Source: Clostridia bacterium
Lineage (GTDB): Bacteria > Bacillota > Clostridia > Lachnospirales > Lachnospiraceae
Length of the DNA: 64,000 nucleotides
NCBI GenBank assembly: GCA_910575725.1
Contig: CAJTFE010000010.1
Coordinates: forward strand, 62,001-126,000
Direction of reading: 5' to 3'
A program made the position numbers and the translations under genes. Below, in pieces: positions 43,397 through 50,733 of the stretch (position 1 is the stretch's first letter; each line of letters begins with the position of its first letter). Below the pieces are notes generated by a model that saw only the letters and a list, made by a program, of their open reading frames with translations, did not search any database and was not told the DNA's origin.

Positions 43397-43550
43397 ACTT
43401 AAACAAATCTGTTGAAGTCAGTATAACATGGTGCAATAGAAATAGCAAGAATAACTTAAATAAAAAAAGTTAAGATTTTCTCGCAAACCACTTGACTTAA
43501 CGGAATTTATTTAGTATCATATCAACAAGACTTAAACAAAAACAGTTAAA
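43397..43550. promoter_or_regulatory. Operators and promoter of element 1 control region
   Basis: Three copies of a 21-22-bp dyad ACTTAAA-N8-AGTTAAG: 43397-43418 (weaker), 43454-43474, and 43530-43550. The promoter TTGACT (43492-43497), 17-base spacer, TATCAT (43515-43520) lies between the second and third copies and reads toward the excisionase and integrase genes. The same dyad occurs once more at 49670-49690 by the right att site. The obvious binder is the divergent Xre protein. Confidence 0.65.
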
Positions 43551-43573
43551 TAGCGAAAGGAGAGGGTATCTGA

Positions 43574-43753
43574 ATGACAGAAAAATCATTTATGACAGTG
43601 GAGGAAGTGGCAGCGGAACTGCGTGTGTCGAAGTCAAAAGCCTATCAGATTGTAAGGGAACTGAACGCAGAAATGCAGAAACAGGGCTATCTGACGGTGG
43701 CAGGACGTGTGAACGCTACATTTTTTCATAAAAAAGTATGTTACAGCGAATAG
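43574..43753 (+). CDS. Excisionase-like HTH protein, element 1
   Basis: A 59-residue protein with a winged-helix/HTH start TVEEVAAELRVSKSKAYQIVRELN, the type used by excisionases and small directionality factors. The ATG at 43574 follows AAAGGAG. It lies directly before the integrase gene (15-base gap), the classical xis-int order, and has a homologue at the same place in element 2. The expected role is to bend DNA at the att arms and favour excision. Confidence 0.75.
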   Translation: MTEKSFMTVEEVAAELRVSKSKAYQIVRELNAEMQKQGYLTVAGRVNATFFHKKVCYSE

Positions 43754-43768
43754 AAGGGAGATGATGGA

Positions 43769-44851
43769 ATGGCTGTATACAAGGACAACGCTACGGGGAC
43801 GTGGCGGGTTATCTACCGCTTTACCAACTGGAAAGGGGAGAGGAAACAGACACAAAAGAGAGGATTTGCAACCAAAAGGGAAGCGCAGGCGTGGGAGCAT
43901 GAAGCCATGTTGAAGCAGGGCGCAAAACTGGATATGACTTTCGGCAGTTTTTTTGAAGTATACGAAGCCGATAAGAAACAGCGTGTCAAGGAAAGCACTT
44001 GGGAGTCCAAAAGCCATGTGATACGGACAAAGATTTTACCGTACTTTGAGAACCGCAAAATCGCAGAAATTGAAGCAAAGGACGTGATTGCGTGGCAGAA
44101 TGAGTTGATGGCGTACCGGGACGAGAAAGGCAAGCCCTATTCCGCAGATTATTTGAGGACGATACACGCACAACTGACGGCGATATTCAACCATGCGGTA
44201 AACTTTTATAATCTTCCCTACAATCCGGCAAGGCGGGCGGGGACGATTGGGAGCGAAGCCGTTAAGGAAATGGACTTTTGGACGAAAGAGGAATATCTGA
44301 AATTTTCCGAAGCCATGATGGATAAGCCCCGTTCCTATTATGCGTTTGAAATGCTCTACTGGTGCGGTATGCGTTCCGGCGAACTCCTTGCCTTAACGCC
44401 TGCTGATATTGATTTTGAGAAGCAGACGGTCACAATCAGCAAGACTTTCCACCGTTCCAAAGGGCGTGACATTATCACAAGCCCTAAGACGAAAAAGAGT
44501 AACCGCACAATCAAAATGCCAACCTTTCTCTGTGAGGAAATGCAGGAGTACATCAAAATGCTTTATGACATCAAGCCGGACGAAAGACTGTTTTCGGTCA
44601 CAAAATCTTATCTTAGCCATGAAATGGAGCGTGGAGCAAAACAGGCAGGAGTAAAGAAAATTAGGGTGCATGACCTACGCCATAGTGCAGTATCGCTCTT
44701 GTTGGATATGGGATTTTCTGTACTGGCGATTGGGGAGCGCATGGGGCATGAAGCGGAGAAAATAACTTACCGTTACGCCCACCTGTTCCCCACGGTTCAG
44801 ACGGAAATGGCGGAGAAATTGGAAATGGAGAGAATGACAAAGGAGGACTAA
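43769..44851 (+). CDS. int: Tyrosine integrase of element 1
   Basis: A 360-residue tyrosine recombinase of the Tn916 Int type. It has an N-terminal arm-binding domain (WRVIYRFTNWKGERKQTQKRGF), a core-binding SAM-like domain and a C-terminal catalytic domain. Catalytic residues are visible: Arg in MRSGELLAL, HDLRHS with the His-x-x-Arg, His in ERMGHEAEK, and the Tyr in TYRYAHLF. It catalyses integration and excision at the guaA 3' end. The MobC-like gene follows after 4 bases. Confidence 0.95.
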   Translation: MAVYKDNATGTWRVIYRFTNWKGERKQTQKRGFATKREAQAWEHEAMLKQGAKLDMTFGSFFEVYEADKKQRVKESTWESKSHVIRTKILPYFENRKIAEIEAKDVIAWQNELMAYRDEKGKPYSADYLRTIHAQLTAIFNHAVNFYNLPYNPARRAGTIGSEAVKEMDFWTKEEYLKFSEAMMDKPRSYYAFEMLYWCGMRSGELLALTPADIDFEKQTVTISKTFHRSKGRDIITSPKTKKSNRTIKMPTFLCEEMQEYIKMLYDIKPDERLFSVTKSYLSHEMERGAKQAGVKKIRVHDLRHSAVSLLLDMGFSVLAIGERMGHEAEKITYRYAHLFPTVQTEMAEKLEMERMTKED

Positions 44852-44855
44852 AAGC

Positions 44856-45179
44856 ATGGAGAAATCACTTGATTACAAAGGAAGATGGCGCAACCATACG
44901 GTGGCGTTCCGGGTATCGGACGAGGAAGCAAAGTTATTGAATGATTTGGTGGCATTATCGGGGCTGACAAAGCAGGACTACATCACAAGGCGGCTTTTAT
45001 GCCGGGACGTTGTGGTGCAGGGCAATCCGAGGGTGTATAAGGCACTGAAAAATCAGATGGCGGCAATCCATGAGGAATTGAAGCGAATGGAAAGCATAAG
45101 CCCGGACAATGACGAACTGCTCTATACGTTACAAGTTATTGCAATCACATTAGACGGACTGAAAGGGGAAGATGAATGA
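44856..45179 (+). CDS. MobC-like relaxosome accessory protein, element 1
   Basis: A 107-residue protein with a ribbon-helix-helix-like N-terminal half (HTVAFRVSDEEAKLLNDLVALSGLTKQDYITRRLL), as in plasmid mobilization MobC/RHH accessory proteins. The second half is helical. The last four bases overlap the RepA-like start (ATGA). A homologue sits after the integrase in element 2. It likely binds the candidate oriT or regulates mobilization genes. Confidence 0.7.
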   Translation: MEKSLDYKGRWRNHTVAFRVSDEEAKLLNDLVALSGLTKQDYITRRLLCRDVVVQGNPRVYKALKNQMAAIHEELKRMESISPDNDELLYTLQVIAITLDGLKGEDE

Positions 45180-46309
45180 CAAGTAAAATAAAAACGACTG
45201 CTCCCGTATCATCTGTTGGCGCAGATGGGGAACAGCCGAACAAAAAAATATCCAATGAAATTATAGCAAATGAAAACGTAAAAAACAATCTGCAAGCCAC
45301 AAATTGCCCGGAGAAATCCGGGCAGGGCGGCGGGCTTCAAACCGTTTCCATGACAGAACTGTATGATACGGTTTACCCGCCTAGAACGCCTGTTGTGGAC
45401 GGTTTTTTGTATGGAGGCACTTACCTCTTTGTGGGTGCGCCAAAAGTAGGCAAATCGTTCTTCATGGGACAGCTTGCCTACCATGTGGCTATGGGGCTTC
45501 CGCTGTGGAATTATCCAGTGAGAAAAGGGACGGTGCTATACCTTGCACTGGAAGATGATTACGCAAGGCTTCAGCGGCGGCTGTCCGTCATGTTCGGCGT
45601 GGAGTGTGCGGACAATTTATTTTTTGCAACGCAGGCAAAGACGCTGAATGAGGGACTGGACGGAGAATTGGAGGGCTTCATCAAAGAGCATAAGGACGCA
45701 AGGCTGATTATCATTGACACGCTCCAAAAGGTGCGTGAGGTCGGCGGGGACAGGTACAGTTATTCCAGTGACTATGAGATTGTGACAAAGTTAAAATCAT
45801 TCAGTGATAAATATGGTGTCTGCCTGTTGGTGGTTCACCACACCCGCAAGTTGGAGTCCGAGGACAGCTTTGATATGATTTCCGGCACAAACGGGCTTCT
45901 CGGTGCGGCAGACGGGGCGTTTATCATGCACAAGAAAAAGCGCACGGACAACACGGCAGTCATGGATATTGTAGGGCGTGACCAGCCCGATCAAGAATTG
46001 ACGATAGAATTTGACCGGGAACAGTGCATTTGGAAATTTCAGAAAGCGGAAACAGAACTTTGGAAACAGCCACCCAATCCATTACTGGAAGCAATCAACG
46101 AATTTCTGACAGGGGAAATGCAGGAATGGGAGGGAACGGCAACGGAACTTCTGAAACAGTTGCCGGATATGCAGTTGTCGGCGAATGTGCTTTCCCGGAG
46201 ATTAAATGTAGTGAACAGCCAGTTGCTTAATGACTATGGCATTTTCTACGATAACAAGCGGGGGCATGAGAGAAAAATTATTCTGAAACGGCTAGAGCAA
46301 AAAGAGTAA
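45176..46309 (+). CDS. RepA-like AAA/RecA-fold ATPase
   Basis: A 377-residue ATPase of the RepA/RSF1010-type hexameric helicase group. Walker A is FVGAPKVGKSFF (about residues 85-96), Walker B LIIIDTLQK (about 178-186), with LYLALEDDYARL between them. The last 80 residues are a variable helical/winged domain. It may unwind the excised circular form for replication or transfer. Translation is coupled to the upstream MobC-like gene. A long hairpin follows 11 bases after the stop. Confidence 0.82.
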   Translation: MTSKIKTTAPVSSVGADGEQPNKKISNEIIANENVKNNLQATNCPEKSGQGGGLQTVSMTELYDTVYPPRTPVVDGFLYGGTYLFVGAPKVGKSFFMGQLAYHVAMGLPLWNYPVRKGTVLYLALEDDYARLQRRLSVMFGVECADNLFFATQAKTLNEGLDGELEGFIKEHKDARLIIIDTLQKVREVGGDRYSYSSDYEIVTKLKSFSDKYGVCLLVVHHTRKLESEDSFDMISGTNGLLGAADGAFIMHKKKRTDNTAVMDIVGRDQPDQELTIEFDREQCIWKFQKAETELWKQPPNPLLEAINEFLTGEMQEWEGTATELLKQLPDMQLSANVLSRRLNVVNSQLLNDYGIFYDNKRGHERKIILKRLEQKE

Positions 46310-46320
46310 CGCGCGACGAT

Positions 46321-46397
46321 ATGCGTCGGTTGCGACGGTATTTTTGATAGCGGGGCGGTATAGAAAATACCGTCGCTATCGACGCAAACCGACGCAT
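46321..46397. other. Long hairpin downstream of RepA-like gene
   Basis: ATGCGTCGGTTGCG (46321-46334) pairs with CGCAAACCGACGCAT (46383-46397, one bulge). GACGGTATTTT (46334-46344) pairs with AAAATACCGTC (46364-46374). An alternative pair GATAGCG/CGCTATC (46346/46374) competes. Two smaller hairpins follow: ACCGTCC/GGACGGT (46429-46446) and GCTGTCC/GGACAGC (46449-46465). No T-run is present. Possible roles are a single-strand origin or protection of the mRNA end. Confidence 0.55.
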
Positions 46398-46483
46398 GGG
46401 GGAGTAGTAAAGCGGCGGATAGCCGTTCACCGTCCGCAAGGACGGTATGCTGTCCAACGGACAGCTTGCCCCCGGCAGGGCGC

Positions 46484-46548
46484 AAAGGCACTTTTGATAG
46501 AGCGTAGCCTGTCGAAAGTGCTTTTGCGTTACTTTCGCAGAAAGTAAC
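46484..46548. other. Candidate oriT of element 1
   Basis: Two adjacent hairpins lie about 60 bases before the relaxase gene: AAAGGCACTTTTGA (46484-46497) against TCGAAAGTGCTTTT (46512-46525), and a perfect GTTACTTTC-GCA-GAAAGTAAC (46528-46548). Element 2 has the same two-hairpin plan before its relaxase with GTTACTTTT-GAC-AAAAGTAAC. Conserved position and shape next to a MobV gene suggest the transfer origin. The nick site is not determined. Confidence 0.55.
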
Positions 46549-46604
46549 AAAGGCTATGCGCCGGGCGGCGCATTAAAAAATAGAGAATGTGGAGGATATG
46601 CCTA

Positions 46605-47975
46605 TTGGAAAGGACGATTAGCGGCATGATGGGGAAAGGCTCGGTCAATCACAATACGAGAGCCTTTAGCGCAAAGAATGTAGATAAGGAACGAAGCCGG
46701 GATAACGTGGAATTTTGCCACTCGGATATAAAAGAGGTCTATCACACTCTTTTTGATGAAGCACTGGAACGCTACAACACAAAACAGAAACGGAGTGACC
46801 GAAAGATTGACGATTACTATGAGAAGATACGCCGGGGAAAGCAGGAGAAATTATTTTATGAGGTAATCTTTCAAATCGGCAACAAGGACGATATGAACGT
46901 GCAGAGCAATGAGGGGCAGTTGGCGAAAGAGATTTTATGCGAGTTTATGGAGCAGTTTCAAAAAAGAAATCCGAACCTGTTTGTATTCTCTAGCCACTTG
47001 CATATGGACGAGCAGACACCGCACATTCACATTGATTTTGTTCCATTTATTCGTAACAGCAAGCGTGGGCTTGATACGAGAGTTTCCCTCAAAGGCGCAT
47101 TAGCAGAACAGGGCTTCAAAGGCGGCACAAGGGGAATGACAGAATGGAATGAATGGATTGAAGCGGAGAAGCAGGAACTGTCAAAAGTCATGGAGCGGCA
47201 TGGCGTACAGTGGAAACAGTTAGGCACGCATAGCAAGCATTTGTCGGTACTTGATTTTGAAAAGCAGGAACGGCAGAAAGAGGTTACGGAACTGGAACAG
47301 ACAATCTCCGGCAGTAAAGAGAAATTATCCGATATTCTTCATCAGCAGATAGCGGCAGGGCAGGAAACGGAGCAGATACGGAAAGAGGGCGAAGCGATCC
47401 GGCAGGAAGTATCGGAACTTTCCGTAACAAATCTTCTTTTGAGAGAGCAGACGGAAACACTGACAGAGGACAAAGAAAAGCTGTTATCCGAAAATGAAAA
47501 ATTGGAGAAACAGCAGAAAAAGTTACAACAGGAAATCAACAAAATGGTACAGTCAAAGGAAGTCATGGAGCGCAATATACACGCTTATGATGAAGATATG
47601 AAATGGCAGTTGGCAGAGCCGGGCGCATTGATGAGCGCAAAGAATTATCGGGATAAAAAGGCACTTCCGCTTGTGGAGAAATTAAAAGAAGTGGTAAAAA
47701 ATCTGACTATCAAATGCGTACAGCTTACAGAGCAAAGCAGGAAGCTGACCGCCAAAGTGGACGGACAGCAGAAACAGATTAGCCGCTTGACGGACAAGGT
47801 TATGGAGCAGAGCAACACAATAGACCGATTGCAGGAAAAAGCGTATGATTTGGGGCGTTTGGAGCGTCATTTAGGCAGGGAACAGGTGCAGTCGATAGTA
47901 GAGAAGTCAAAGGCATTAGAGCAGGCAGAAAGGGCAAAGAAACGCCCGAAACGTACCTTTGAAATGAGCCGATAG
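46605..47975 (+). CDS. mob: MobV-type relaxase, element 1
   Basis: A 456-residue relaxase of the Mob/Pre (MobV) family, which nicks oriT and leads the strand in mobilization. The N-terminal motif SVNHNTRAF (motif I region) and the metal-binding HMDEQTPHIHIDF (His triad) are intact. The C-terminal half is a long coiled coil. The start is a TTG at 46605, placed 8 bases after GGAGGA and giving the N-terminus ERTISGMMGKGSVNHN. The in-frame ATG at 46587 lies before the ribosome binding site; the ATG at 46644 is a weaker alternative. Confidence 0.9.
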   Translation: MERTISGMMGKGSVNHNTRAFSAKNVDKERSRDNVEFCHSDIKEVYHTLFDEALERYNTKQKRSDRKIDDYYEKIRRGKQEKLFYEVIFQIGNKDDMNVQSNEGQLAKEILCEFMEQFQKRNPNLFVFSSHLHMDEQTPHIHIDFVPFIRNSKRGLDTRVSLKGALAEQGFKGGTRGMTEWNEWIEAEKQELSKVMERHGVQWKQLGTHSKHLSVLDFEKQERQKEVTELEQTISGSKEKLSDILHQQIAAGQETEQIRKEGEAIRQEVSELSVTNLLLREQTETLTEDKEKLLSENEKLEKQQKKLQQEINKMVQSKEVMERNIHAYDEDMKWQLAEPGALMSAKNYRDKKALPLVEKLKEVVKNLTIKCVQLTEQSRKLTAKVDGQQKQISRLTDKVMEQSNTIDRLQEKAYDLGRLERHLGREQVQSIVEKSKALEQAERAKKRPKRTFEMSR

Positions 47976-47994
47976 GAAAGGGGATTGATAGGAT

Positions 47995-48309
47995 ATGACG
48001 GATATGGAGAAGAAAGTAATGATACGGCTGTGTGCTAAAATCGTGGCAGAAACAGACCTTTATGAAACGGACAAGGAAGTGCAAAATCTGATAGATTGGG
48101 TATGCCTGTCTGAACAGATAAAAGAAAACAATAATACAATCCGCAATCTGACCGGAGAATATAAAAAGATAGAGCCGGATTGCCGGGAGGGAGTGCGGGC
48201 GCAGTTGGAGCGTATGAAAGAACTCTGCAAAGAGCGCAACAGTTTGTACGAGAAGCAGAATGACTTGAAAGGACAGAAATACAAAATAGAAAAATCATTA
48301 GAACGATAA
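47995..48309 (+). CDS. Hypothetical coiled-coil protein, element 1
   Basis: A 104-residue charged, helical protein of unknown function, starting 19 bases after the relaxase with AAAGGGG upstream. It has a predicted coiled-coil in the second half (RAQLERMKELCKERNSLYEK). It has no membrane segment or recognised domain. Location suggests a mobilization accessory role, but this is inference only. Confidence 0.65.
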   Translation: MTDMEKKVMIRLCAKIVAETDLYETDKEVQNLIDWVCLSEQIKENNNTIRNLTGEYKKIEPDCREGVRAQLERMKELCKERNSLYEKQNDLKGQKYKIEKSLER

Positions 48310-48351
48310 GAAATGCGGGGTGTGGCGATTGCTATGCCCTGTATTTTAAGG

Positions 48352-48380
48352 TTGAAGATAGAGGATAAAAGTGGTATAAC
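48352..48380 (+). promoter_or_regulatory. Promoter for lipoprotein gene
   Basis: TTGAAG (48352-48357), 17-base spacer, TATAAC (48375-48380), about 70 bases before the lipoprotein start. It gives the cargo gene its own transcription. Confidence 0.6.
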
Positions 48381-48451
48381 TAAAATGTGAAAAATATAGA
48401 CAAAGTGATTTGTCGGAAAATTTTAGCAGTGATTTATTGGAGGGTATGTAT

Positions 48452-49285
48452 ATGAACAGATGTAAAAAGATAGCAATATCTGTATGTGTTTTTATGACAG
48501 CATTAAATGTTGTTGCTTGTGGACAAGCAACAGGAGATGAAGTTGTCAATACGGATGAACCTTCTACAAGACAGCAAGAAAGCAGTGTGCAGACAGTTGA
48601 AGGTACAGATTTGGAAATAAAAGAAGATGAAACTGCAAATGCAGATGAATCTTCTGGAAATCAACAAGAAAGCAGTATGCAGACAGTTGAAAGTAAAAAT
48701 TTAGAAACGGAAGAAGATAAAACCATTGGTGCAGAAGAATCCAATGCGCAAACGGGTGAGAATATAGGTACAGAAATGACAACAGAAGAATTATTAGACT
48801 TGTTTATCAATGGTTCAATAAGTGCAATCAGTTCCGAGGATTCTACATCGGCACTCTATATTACCGATTTAGATATGGATTCTTATTCCATTGGTGAAAG
48901 AGTCGATCTTGACAATGATGGAGAAAATGAACTGATTATTTGCGGACCTTATGGTGGCATATATCTTGATGCGCGTGATAATAAGGTTTATGAATTTGCT
49001 GTGGGAGAGGGTGATGCGCTTGTGCTTTCTTATGTTGTTTATAATGGCTCCACATGGATTATGCACAGCAACAGAATGAATACAGGATATGAAGCATACC
49101 ATATGGAAAAATTTGAAGGAGCAGATAATTTAGTTGCAGAAATGAGTTTTTATGAAGAACTTGTTGATGAAGATAATGTGGAGGGCGAAGAAAAATATAC
49201 ATTGAATGGAACGGAAATATCTTATGATGAGTATTTTGAATTATGCAGCAAGATTTTTGCAACTGAAGAAACTACAACTAAATGA
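48452..49285 (+). CDS. Cargo lipoprotein of element 1
   Basis: A 277-residue predicted lipoprotein. It has a charged start NRCKKIAIS, a hydrophobic stretch and a lipobox ending NVVACGQ, with the lipidated Cys about residue 21. A low-complexity acidic stalk follows, with two copies of a 30-residue repeat (QQESSVQTVE... and QQESSMQTVE..., 90-base period at 48572 and 48662). The C-terminal globular domain (about 130 residues) contains DLDNDGENELIICG, a FG-GAP/calcium-loop-like Asp motif. TTGGAGGG with 8-base spacing supports the ATG at 48452. It is surface-exposed cargo of unknown role, AT-richer than the mobilization genes. Confidence 0.8.
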   Translation: MNRCKKIAISVCVFMTALNVVACGQATGDEVVNTDEPSTRQQESSVQTVEGTDLEIKEDETANADESSGNQQESSMQTVESKNLETEEDKTIGAEESNAQTGENIGTEMTTEELLDLFINGSISAISSEDSTSALYITDLDMDSYSIGERVDLDNDGENELIICGPYGGIYLDARDNKVYEFAVGEGDALVLSYVVYNGSTWIMHSNRMNTGYEAYHMEKFEGADNLVAEMSFYEELVDEDNVEGEEKYTLNGTEISYDEYFELCSKIFATEETTTK

Positions 49286-49708
49286 TAACTTTCATATTTG
49301 TTGATTAAGGTAGTGGCAAGTGGCAAATTGATATATTCCCTGTTAATGTTCTTTATACATGGTGCTAGCACCATGTAATTTAAGATAATTAAGGAGAAAA
49401 TTAGTGTTTGGCTTATGGTTAGTGTTTGTTACGCATTAACTCTTTTGAAATCCTTATTTTGCAAGGAATTTTAGACTCAAAAAAGGCATAGGTGGTATAT
49501 TATACATTTATCTTAAAAAAGTGCTTTTACTGCGTAACATTTCAAAAATGGGTTGCTAAATTACCGGGATTTGCTATAATAAATGCGTGGCAACATTTTG
49601 GCAACAGAAAATCAGCAAGCCATAATAAATGATGTAATTGATATAAAAACAGGCGTGTATTTGTATAAAACTTAAACAAATGAAGTTAAGAACAACAAAG
49701 AACACGCC
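49286..49708. other. Non-coding right end of element 1
   Basis: No gene is supported here. The stretch holds a perfect 20-bp palindrome ACATGGTGCTAGCACCATGT (49357-49376), two GGCAAC arm boxes (49589-49594, 49600-49605, 11-bp spacing) matching those at the left end, and a dyad ACTTAAACAAATGAAGTTAAG-type operator (49670-49690) just before the att core. It is AT-rich. Confidence 0.65.
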
Positions 49709-49720
49709 GAGTTCGAGTGA
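49709..49720. repeat. Shared att core: attR of element 1 / attL of element 2
   Basis: The second copy of GAGTTCGAGTGA. It ends element 1 and begins element 2, whose terminator, arm sites and repressor follow in the same order as at the guaA junction. Confidence 0.8.
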
Positions 49721-49728
49721 GAGGGTAA

Positions 49729-49771
49729 ATCCTCGCAAGTCTTGAAAAATCAGGACTTGCGGGGATTTTTT
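49729..49771. terminator. Terminator at left end of element 2
   Basis: ATCCTCGCAAGTC (49729-) pairs with GACTTGCGGGGAT (to 49766), with TGA/TCA closing the loop, followed by TTTTTT. It corresponds in position to the terminator at 42736 of element 1. Confidence 0.85.
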
Positions 49772-49781
49772 AATTGGCGGT

Positions 49782-49798
49782 GGGTACGATTTGGGTAC
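49782..49798. repeat. Integrase arm-type sites, left end of element 2
   Basis: Two GGGTAC boxes (49782-49787, 49793-49798), 11 bp apart, in TGGGTACGATTTGGGTACA. The layout equals the GGCAAC pair of element 1 with a different core, which fits two integrases of different arm specificity. Confidence 0.6.
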
Positions 49799-49805
49799 AG
49801 ATTTT

Positions 49806-50366
49806 TTAATCCAGATTATTGTTTATCAAACGGTGTTCTGTATCCTCCATAACTTGGTCGTGGAGCCGTTGGATGCTCAGGTCGAAAAAGGCATCTCCAT
49901 GCTGTTCAGGGTAAGTGTCCATCCAGCGGTCATAATCCGTTTCGGCTTTAATGAGAGCCTCCCCACGTTTTTTTGCATCTTTGATTTCATTGCATTTTTC
50001 TACATCTTCTAAAAATTTCTCGTAACGCTGGCACCATGCGTTCATCAGCGTCAAGGTTTCAAAACGTATACCAACTGTATCATTGCCTTCCTCATCTTTG
50101 CACTCAAAAAGATGTCCGTTGTACTGCCGGGCAATCTGGAATAGGCGGTGCATGGCTTTAATCATGTCAAAATCGGAATTTTCCAGTACCTCCGGATTGA
50201 CGGCAAGGGCATTTGCTATTTTTTCAAGTGATGAAGGCTTGGGATTGCGTCTGCCGCTTTCGTAAGCACGAATATAGGCTTCGCTTGCACCAACTAATTC
50301 GCCTAATTGTTTCTGGGTAAGACCACGCTCTTTGCGGATGCGGCGTATATTTTCTCCAACAGTCAT
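49806..50366 (-). CDS. Xre-family repressor of element 2
   Basis: A 186-residue protein with an N-terminal Cro/CI helix-turn-helix (RIRKERGLTQKQLGELVGASEAYIRAYESGRRNPKP) and a helical C-terminal region. GGAGG precedes the ATG on the minus strand. Same length and position as the repressor of element 1 but clearly diverged. It is divergent from the excisionase-integrase operon and likely represses it. Confidence 0.9.
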   Translation of the reverse strand: MTVGENIRRIRKERGLTQKQLGELVGASEAYIRAYESGRRNPKPSSLEKIANALAVNPEVLENSDFDMIKAMHRLFQIARQYNGHLFECKDEEGNDTVGIRFETLTLMNAWCQRYEKFLEDVEKCNEIKDAKKRGEALIKAETDYDRWMDTYPEQHGDAFFDLSIQRLHDQVMEDTEHRLINNNLD

Positions 50367-50451
50367 ATGTCTGCCTCCTAAAGTTTTAGCTGTGTTTTTG
50401 CACTAAATCAATCATATCACATAAAGAGAAAAAAATAAAGCAAAAAAGATA

Positions 50452-50480
50452 TTGACAAGAAACAAAAGTTACGATATGAT
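50452..50480 (+). promoter_or_regulatory. Promoter of xis-int operon, element 2
   Basis: TTGACA (50452-50457), 17-base spacer, TATGAT (50475-50480), reading toward the excisionase gene. It lies in the control region shared with the divergent Xre gene. Confidence 0.75.
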
Positions 50481-50538
50481 AAAAACGAAACATAAAGATA
50501 CTATACAGAAACAAATATTAAGAAAGAGAGGAAATAAC

Positions 50539-50733
50539 ATGAATGAAAAGATTTACTACAATGCAGCAGATATTGCAGCAATGCTCGGCATCAGTATGGG
50601 AAAATCCTACAAGATTCTGAGAGAGATGAACAACGAATTATTTTCTAAAGGCTTTCTCACAATCGCAGGAAAAATCCCTGTAGCCTATTTCAAAGAAAAA
50701 TGGTATGGGGCGGCAAAGGAGGCAAGTGTATGA
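50539..50733 (+). CDS. Excisionase-like HTH protein, element 2
   Basis: A 64-residue protein with the HTH start YNAADIAAMLGISMGKSYKILREMN, homologous in plan to the 59-residue protein of element 1. GAGAGG precedes the ATG at 50539. Its last codon overlaps the integrase ATG (ATGA, 50730-50733), the standard xis-int coupling. Confidence 0.78.
   Translation: MNEKIYYNAADIAAMLGISMGKSYKILREMNNELFSKGFLTIAGKIPVAYFKEKWYGAAKEASV

Larger units (their letters stand above)
42601..49720. mobile_element. Integrative mobilizable element 1 (guaA site)
   Basis: A complete element of about 7.1 kb bounded by the 12-bp direct repeat GAGTTCGAGTGA (42601-42612 in guaA, and 49709-49720). Gene order: Xre repressor (minus), excisionase-like, tyrosine integrase, MobC-like, RepA-like ATPase, candidate oriT, MobV relaxase, small protein, lipoprotein. 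There are no type IV secretion genes, so it must be moved by another conjugative element. Arm-type repeats of GGCAAC at 11-bp spacing are found inside both ends, and an Xre operator-like site lies near the right end. Confidence 0.85.
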
